From contig JANQED010000120.1 in assembly GCA_028278545.1 (NCBI GenBank), positions 1 through 64,000 on the forward strand: DNA of 64,000 nucleotides. The letters run 5' to 3'. The position numbers and the translations under genes were made by a program. The notes below the pieces were generated by a model, which searched no databases, was not told the origin of the DNA, and saw only the letters and a program-made list of their open reading frames with translations. Positions 59,884-64,000 of this stretch are shown piece by piece (within the stretch, counting starts at the first letter, position 1; every line of letters starts with the position of its first letter). This DNA is from Anaerolineales bacterium (lineage in GTDB: Bacteria; Chloroflexota; Anaerolineae; Anaerolineales; UBA11858).

Positions 59884-60945
59884 TTACGTGATGATCACTT
59901 GTGTGCCGTAGCCACGCACATCCCATTTGCTGCGGTCGTCAACGGGCAGGCCGTAAGCGGGTGTAACCCAGCGGAAGAGCCATTTGGCGTCTTGGTTGCT
60001 CAGATTGATGCAGCCGTGACTCATGGGTAGCCCGAAATTGCTGTGCCAAAAAGTGCCGTGGAAGGCCACACCGCTTTCGAAGATGAAGAAGCTCGTCCAA
60101 GGGACTCCGGGGAGGATATATTCGTCAGGAGCGCCCGAGGCCTGGACTCCGCCCATATGCTTCGAGGGGGATTTGGATGTGATATGAAAGCTGCCGCGCG
60201 GGGTCTTTCGCCCCTGGGGGACTTCCAACTCCCCAAGGCCGGTGGAGATGCGCATCCGGTAGATGGGCTGGTCATATTCGAAGGCAGTCAGATATTGACC
60301 CGCCAAAGATACCTCGATGCGTTTCGCCTCATAGGGCAAATCAGGGGAAAGAGGGGTGATTTCCTCGTCGGGGATCGGCCTCAAGTGGAGCGCCGATACA
60401 TAATAAATCAGGAAGTCGGTCAGTTCCGAGGTCAGTTGGTACCAGGGCTTGCCATCAGGCCCCGTCACGATTTCGGTGATCCAATGGGTGGTTTCGTAAT
60501 ACAGGCGGTAGTTCGGTACCCAGCCATTTGCCTGGGAGTAGGTATATGCCTGAGTGTAGGGGACGGTCACCTCGGCCAGTTGGCCGCTCTCTGGGACGGA
60601 GTCAAGCGGAGCGTTGTAGCGCGCTCTGGCCAACTGCAAATATCCGCTGTGGATGTAGCCGCCCCAAACGCGGTACCAGATTGGGTTGTAGGGCGGGCCT
60701 TCCACGGGTGTCAGCCGATAATAGATGTTGAGCAGTTCGTCCTGCCGCGTCCAGCGCACCACCCCGCTGTGGAAGCGCGGCTCCTCGTAGATGGCTGCCT
60801 GCTGATCGACAGTGACGCGCCCAACCAGCATCTGTCCGGCTTGGTAGTGATCGTACGGCGGTGGAAATGGGTTAAAAGCCAGGCCCCCCAGCGCCAACGT
60901 GCTGAGTTTGAGAAAGTCGCGGCGGGAGAGTCTCTGTGGGGCCAT
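59884..60945 (-). CDS. Tat-exported L,D-transpeptidase (copy 2)
   Basis: A 353-residue paralogue of the gene downstream, with the same order: Tat signal (SRRDFLK at 7-13), SH3-like repeats (residues 40-200) and YkuD domain with H297 in VAFHGTFWH and S309-H-G-C312 in PMSHGCIN. The two proteins are clearly related along their length but far from identical, which points to an old duplication with divergence in substrate or timing. It is the first gene of the pair. Confidence 0.92.
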   Translation of the reverse strand: MAPQRLSRRDFLKLSTLALGGLAFNPFPPPYDHYQAGQMLVGRVTVDQQAAIYEEPRFHSGVVRWTRQDELLNIYYRLTPVEGPPYNPIWYRVWGGYIHSGYLQLARARYNAPLDSVPESGQLAEVTVPYTQAYTYSQANGWVPNYRLYYETTHWITEIVTGPDGKPWYQLTSELTDFLIYYVSALHLRPIPDEEITPLSPDLPYEAKRIEVSLAGQYLTAFEYDQPIYRMRISTGLGELEVPQGRKTPRGSFHITSKSPSKHMGGVQASGAPDEYILPGVPWTSFFIFESGVAFHGTFWHSNFGLPMSHGCINLSNQDAKWLFRWVTPAYGLPVDDRSKWDVRGYGTQVIIT

Positions 60946-61095
60946 ACGTAGCTGCGATTGTACTCAAGGATAAGGCGGGGAGCAAGTGAAACCTACCCCC
61001 CGTCCGTATCAGCCGCTCGATATCTGGGGGAATCTTGTCTTCATCGCAATTCAAGATGATGGCAACCGCCATAGGTGAAAATCATTTCCCCGGAT

Positions 61096-61117
61096 AAAAC
61101 GCCCCTCTTCGGAGAGG
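61096..61117 (-). terminator. Weak terminator of the CYTH-like gene
   Basis: A 5-bp GC-rich stem (61104-61108 with 61113-61117) with a TCGG loop is followed on the minus strand by TTTT. It directly follows the stop of the 61121-61759 gene. The stem is short, so this is tentative. Confidence 0.35.
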
Positions 61118-61120
61118 TAA

Positions 61121-61759
61121 TCAGGATGGGGGTCTATTTCTAGCATTTTTGCGCACATTTTCGAGCCATTGAGGGTAACCAAACGAACTTTGCGCGGCTA
61201 AGCCAGGGCGTGGACTCTTCGAAAAGACGTGGTGGGCCGCGATCTCTAGTCTATTGTAGTTGGTTTTTTCGTCCCCAAAGGCCTCCAAGCCCAGGCTCCA
61301 CCAGGTTTCTCTCTCGACGTTGATGAGCGTCAATTCGACATTGCATCCTCCGCTTGAATAATCCGGCAGCGAAGTGGGTTTGACCTCTCGATCAATAATT
61401 TCGAAGCTGAACAGACTGCGTTCTTTTCTGATTTGCATCCAGCTATCGCCCAAAATAGCGGGGGGAAGATGCCCCATCTGCTCCTGGGCGATCAAGAAGC
61501 TCCACTTGCGCCAGCTTTCGACGACCCCGCTGACTTTGTGCTCGAAATCAACCTTTCCAAATTCTCGAACGCGCTGCTTGATTTCGATACGTCCCTGGCG
61601 CAATTTGATCCCGAGACCAGAGTTGTTCGGTTGTTCAAGGTAAGTATCCAGGCGTGCAGGTTGGAGGATGGGCTCTTCAGCAACGTGATCGAACCAGCTT
61701 TGAACATCCCCAGGAATCCCCCCCTGATAAAACCATCTCACTTCAGCGGTAGAGAACAT
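61121..61759 (-). CDS. Hypothetical protein with CYTH-like features
   Basis: A 212-residue soluble protein, not assigned to a family with certainty. Near the start EVRWFYQGGIP, then RLDTYLEQP, LGIKLRQG and IEIKQR follow the order of alternating charged strands of the CYTH/triphosphate-tunnel fold (E-x-R/K, R-x-DTY, KLR, EIKxR). The second half, RKERSLFSFEI and NVELTLINVE, continues with strands. If correct it may bind triphosphates, but the ExExK signature is not exact. A TTG precedes the ATG by one codon. It is downstream of the SH3-like lipoprotein gene with a 23-bp gap. Confidence 0.6.
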   Translation of the reverse strand: MFSTAEVRWFYQGGIPGDVQSWFDHVAEEPILQPARLDTYLEQPNNSGLGIKLRQGRIEIKQRVREFGKVDFEHKVSGVVESWRKWSFLIAQEQMGHLPPAILGDSWMQIRKERSLFSFEIIDREVKPTSLPDYSSGGCNVELTLINVERETWWSLGLEAFGDEKTNYNRLEIAAHHVFSKSPRPGLAAQSSFGYPQWLENVRKNARNRPPS

Positions 61760-61782
61760 CAAATATCATCCATTCAAAGCGC

Positions 61783-62583
61783 TCAAGGCCATGGTATCTC
61801 GACGGGGTCGGAATAGCCGTGCTTCTCGGCAATGTAGAGCAAGCCTCGCGATGGGAGCTGGCAGCCTGGTTCATCGGTGACGGTCAGATCGTTCTTCTCA
61901 GTATGGTAGGCAGTCCAGAAATAAGCACCGTTTTGGCACAAGTACAACTCAAGCAAATAACCGCGGCGATCTTCTTTAGGAATGTAATAAGCATGCGACC
62001 AACTGACGGTGACCTCATTGCCGTCCCGTGAAGCGACCACCCCTTCTGGGAGGCGCACGAAAGTGGATTTTGGCAGTTCGGTTTCGACTACGTTGGCTTC
62101 CATAATGTCGCCAGTGATCTCGAAGAGCGAGGCCGCCGCCCAGCAGTGCCGGTCGAGATCGTGGGGCTGCACCCACAGCCAGGTGCCGAAAGCGTTGCGT
62201 CCGTGCACCAGGATTGGATCGCCCTGGTTGAGTTCGTGGGAGTATAAATAGGCTTTTCCCGGTCCGTAGCGACAGAAACCCTGCGCGACGATCACCTGTC
62301 CGTAGGGCACATCGGGCGTTGATGTGGCTGTCGCTATAGCGGTTGGGGTCAGCGTACTGGTCGAGATAGCTGTGGGCGTGTACGTGATTGTTGGGGTCGT
62401 AGTAAGGGTTGCGGTAAAGGTAGGCGTGGATGTAAGCGTATGTGTAGGAGTCAGGGTGGGGGCAGGCGTTGATGTTGTCGTCGGTGTTGGAGCGGCGAAG
62501 AGTGTGGTGACGGGGAGATTGCAGCCAGCAGCTACAACGGTCAATAAAATGGCTGCTGGGAATAGATAGCGGCTTGTTGACAT
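61783..62583 (-). CDS. SH3-like lipoprotein with Thr/Pro-rich linker
   Basis: A 266-residue lipoprotein: lipobox VVAAGC with lipid Cys near residue 21, a Thr/Pro/Ser/Ala linker of about 60 residues made of TPT-like repeats, then a bacterial SH3-like domain (VAQGFCRYGPGKAYLYSHEL, LVHGRN, WLWVQPHD) and a C-terminal fibronectin-III-like segment (VTVSWSHAYYIPKE). The frame can also begin at a GTG at 62592 which overlaps the hydrolase stop; the ATG at 62583 is equally possible. It is likely to be surface attached; the ligand is unknown. Confidence 0.78.
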   Translation of the reverse strand: MSTSRYLFPAAILLTVVAAGCNLPVTTLFAAPTPTTTSTPAPTLTPTHTLTSTPTFTATLTTTPTITYTPTAISTSTLTPTAIATATSTPDVPYGQVIVAQGFCRYGPGKAYLYSHELNQGDPILVHGRNAFGTWLWVQPHDLDRHCWAAASLFEITGDIMEANVVETELPKSTFVRLPEGVVASRDGNEVTVSWSHAYYIPKEDRRGYLLELYLCQNGAYFWTAYHTEKNDLTVTDEPGCQLPSRGLLYIAEKHGYSDPVEIPWP

Positions 62584-62588
62584 CACAC

Positions 62589-63488
62589 TCACTTATTCTC
62601 TATCAAGTACTGGTTGAAGAAACCGATCACCCGAGTATCATATTCCTCCGCATACGCCATGCGTATGCCCACATGCCCAATCCCCGGCTCAGTCCACAGT
62701 TGCCGCGGCTCTCCCGCGGCTTGATACAAACGCAGAGCCGAATCTGGCGGGACGGTTTCGTCCGCCTCTCCCTGGATGATGAAGACCGGTCGCGGGCTGA
62801 TGTGTTGGATAGAGTCCACCGGGCGCAGATCATCAGCCGTGAGACCAGTTATACGCTCTGAAAAGAACTTCATAAATGGATCGAAGAGAGGATGAGGGGC
62901 GACTACCCGGATCATATCCTCAATAGCGGCAAAGGCGCTGTCGGCCACCACGGCCTGGATTTGGGGCTGCTCGGCGGCAGCGATAAGCACTGTAGCCGCC
63001 CCCATAGATTCGCCAAAAGCGCCGACTTTATCAACACCCCCTTCGCTTATGGCATAGTCCAGTGCGGCCTTGACGTCGCGGCGTTCGTGGTACCCCCAGG
63101 TGCTAAGGTCTCCTCCGCTGTCTCCGTGAGCGCGCGCATCCCAGGAGATCACGCCATAGCCGTGTTCAGCGAAGAAGGCGTGCATTTGGGCTGAACGAGC
63201 GCCGGCAAAGCCATGTGCTACCAGGATCAACCCCCCGTTCTTCGAAGGAGTGTACCAGGCGGCCAGGTTGATGGCGTCTTCCGTGGTTAGGGTGATCGAT
63301 TGAAATTCGACGCCGAATACAGATGGGTCTTCTCCGGTAGCTCGTTGGTAGCGATGCGGATGAGCGTAGCTTTGGGCACCTTGATAGCTGAAGCGAATCA
63401 AAACGAACAGCGCTCCGAAGAATGAGATCAACAGGGCGAATGCAAGCAAATTGCGCCAGTAGCGCCCGTTCTGAGACTGGGATATCAC
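62589..63488 (-). CDS. Membrane-anchored alpha/beta hydrolase
   Basis: A 299-residue hydrolase with an N-terminal membrane helix (13-32). The alpha/beta fold has the oxyanion AHGFAGAR, the nucleophile S161 in FGESMGAA, the acid Asp in GEADETVPP and the His in GIGHVGIR. It resembles BEM46/YqkD-like serine hydrolases. The start is GTG, overlapping the B3/4 gene stop (GTGA), and its stop overlaps the possible GTG start of the lipoprotein gene. Substrate unknown. Confidence 0.85.
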   Translation of the reverse strand: MISQSQNGRYWRNLLAFALLISFFGALFVLIRFSYQGAQSYAHPHRYQRATGEDPSVFGVEFQSITLTTEDAINLAAWYTPSKNGGLILVAHGFAGARSAQMHAFFAEHGYGVISWDARAHGDSGGDLSTWGYHERRDVKAALDYAISEGGVDKVGAFGESMGAATVLIAAAEQPQIQAVVADSAFAAIEDMIRVVAPHPLFDPFMKFFSERITGLTADDLRPVDSIQHISPRPVFIIQGEADETVPPDSALRLYQAAGEPRQLWTEPGIGHVGIRMAYAEEYDTRVIGFFNQYLIENK

Positions 63489-64000
63489 GAGGCTGAATAC
63501 ACCTCCATCTCCACGACTTTTGCCTGCGGGGCTACGACTTTTGCATATGTCTCGATATCCCTGAGGTGTTCCTTGACAGTATGTTCTTCAATCCCGATTG
63601 GTGCGTAGACTGTGAAGAGCACTTGTTTCGTCTGAGCATTGATGCGTGTATGTTGATCTGGGCCATAGATCACGCTGGACAAAATCCTTTCGGCGTCGGC
63701 GATGTACATGTCCCCGGCTTTTAGCGTTTGCTCCTGCCCGCTGGTGCGGGTAAAGGATTCGCTTCCATCGGATATAAAGATTCCAATCGGCTGCTGAACA
63801 GCCTCCATATCATGTCCAGAGGTCAGCAGGTGATTTTTGAGTTCGGCCATGAACATGGTTTCAACCAGGGAGGCTACGTTAGGGATCGATTTGCCCTTGA
63901 AGATGATTGACTCAAGTTGAAGTTGGATATGGTATGTCTTCTTGAACTTTTTATAATAGGCGTGATAAGCGCCCAAGGCGGGGAGTTCCCGCAGGGCAGC
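63485..64000 (-). CDS. B3/4 tRNA-binding-domain protein, cut by window end
   Basis: The last 171 residues of a protein whose frame is still open at the window edge; the missing part is the N-terminus. The visible segment resembles the B3/4 editing-like domain of phenylalanyl-tRNA synthetase beta as found in stand-alone proteins: LPALGAYHAYYKKF, SLVETMFMAELK and LKAGDMYIAD. Stand-alone B3/4 proteins are thought to edit or check misacylated tRNA or amino acids. The stop overlaps the hydrolase start by 4 bp. Confidence 0.8.
   Translation of the reverse strand, partial: AALRELPALGAYHAYYKKFKKTYHIQLQLESIIFKGKSIPNVASLVETMFMAELKNHLLTSGHDMEAVQQPIGIFISDGSESFTRTSGQEQTLKAGDMYIADAERILSSVIYGPDQHTRINAQTKQVLFTVYAPIGIEEHTVKEHLRDIETYAKVVAPQAKVVEMEVYSAS

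Noticed and set aside
60872-61072. A minus-strand 66-codon frame beginning MAVAIILNCDEDKI
   Set aside because: The first residues look protein-like, but the frame overlaps the start of an L,D-transpeptidase gene, has no ribosome-binding site and no recognised relative. It could be a remnant; not enough to call a gene.
62340-62470. Tandem short DNA repeats resembling a CRISPR-like or satellite array
   Set aside because: They encode the Thr/Pro linker of a lipoprotein in frame; no CRISPR array was seen in the window.

Overview
The window is about 64 kb of gene-dense bacterial chromosome with roughly 55 protein genes, one tRNA gene and little intergenic DNA. Everything points to a Chloroflexota genome, probably of the Anaerolineae type. 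The evidence is secreted lipoproteins with Thr/Pro/Ser-rich linkers after the lipobox, a MoeA fused to a periplasmic-binding-like domain, Tat-exported L,D-transpeptidases, Ctc-type L25, and frequent ATGA/GTGA start-stop overlaps. The taxonomic call is an inference from gene style; no rRNA or other marker gene is present.

Layout. 0.2-2.8 kb: an S41 protease, a small phosphodiesterase and uridine phosphorylase. 2.9-11.4 kb (minus): a three-gene operon of a small two-helix membrane protein, a 1785-residue TPR protein and a 954-residue TPR plus C25/CHAT-like (clan CD) cysteine peptidase. 11.6-20.9 kb: a beta-helix-like membrane protein, ribosomal protein L25, a lipoprotein, a TrmI/zinc-ribbon/Nudix operon, an S9 peptidase, and an IscS/MnmA sulfur-transfer operon ending in a conserved 157-residue protein. 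21.0-27.0 kb: phosphohexomutase, TatD and polyprenyl synthase on the plus strand, a beta-lactamase-fold serine hydrolase on the minus strand, and proline dehydrogenase. 27.0-38.9 kb (minus): a secreted repeat protein, a GT4 / double methyltransferase / GT4 glycan cluster, an M23 lipoprotein, a beta-propeller plus cysteine-peptidase-like exoprotein, and a DnaQ-DinG helicase. 38.9-47.2 kb (minus): CBS-ACT protein, response regulator, large sensor kinase, M20 dipeptidase, DedA-like protein, uridine kinase, enoyl-CoA hydratase-like protein and a deoxyribosyltransferase-like protein. 47.35 kb: tRNA-Thr(CGT). 47.5-54.2 kb: GT4, M29 aminopeptidase, DinB-like, UbiA-like, MoeA, ACT-domain and polysaccharide-deacetylase genes. 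54.2-56.2 kb (minus): permease, thioredoxin and ArsR. 56.3-64 kb: MoeA-PBP fusion, cold-shock protein, two tandem L,D-transpeptidases, a CYTH-like protein, an SH3-like lipoprotein, an alpha/beta hydrolase and a B3/4-domain gene cut by the window end.

How it fits together. Most genes are core metabolism, tRNA modification, cofactor synthesis and envelope maintenance. The envelope group (two L,D-transpeptidases, M23, NlpC/P60-like, polysaccharide deacetylase, beta-lactamase-like hydrolase) suggests a peptidoglycan-type wall being remodelled. The segment that best fits an undescribed system is the 2.9-11.4 kb operon: a predicted cytoplasmic caspase-like protease, a giant TPR scaffold and a small membrane protein, tightly coupled. 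This resembles the logic of TPR-CHAT protease modules, but no neighbour shows what triggers it or what it cuts.

Limits: calls rest on reading motifs and gene order; no searches or structure predictions were run.
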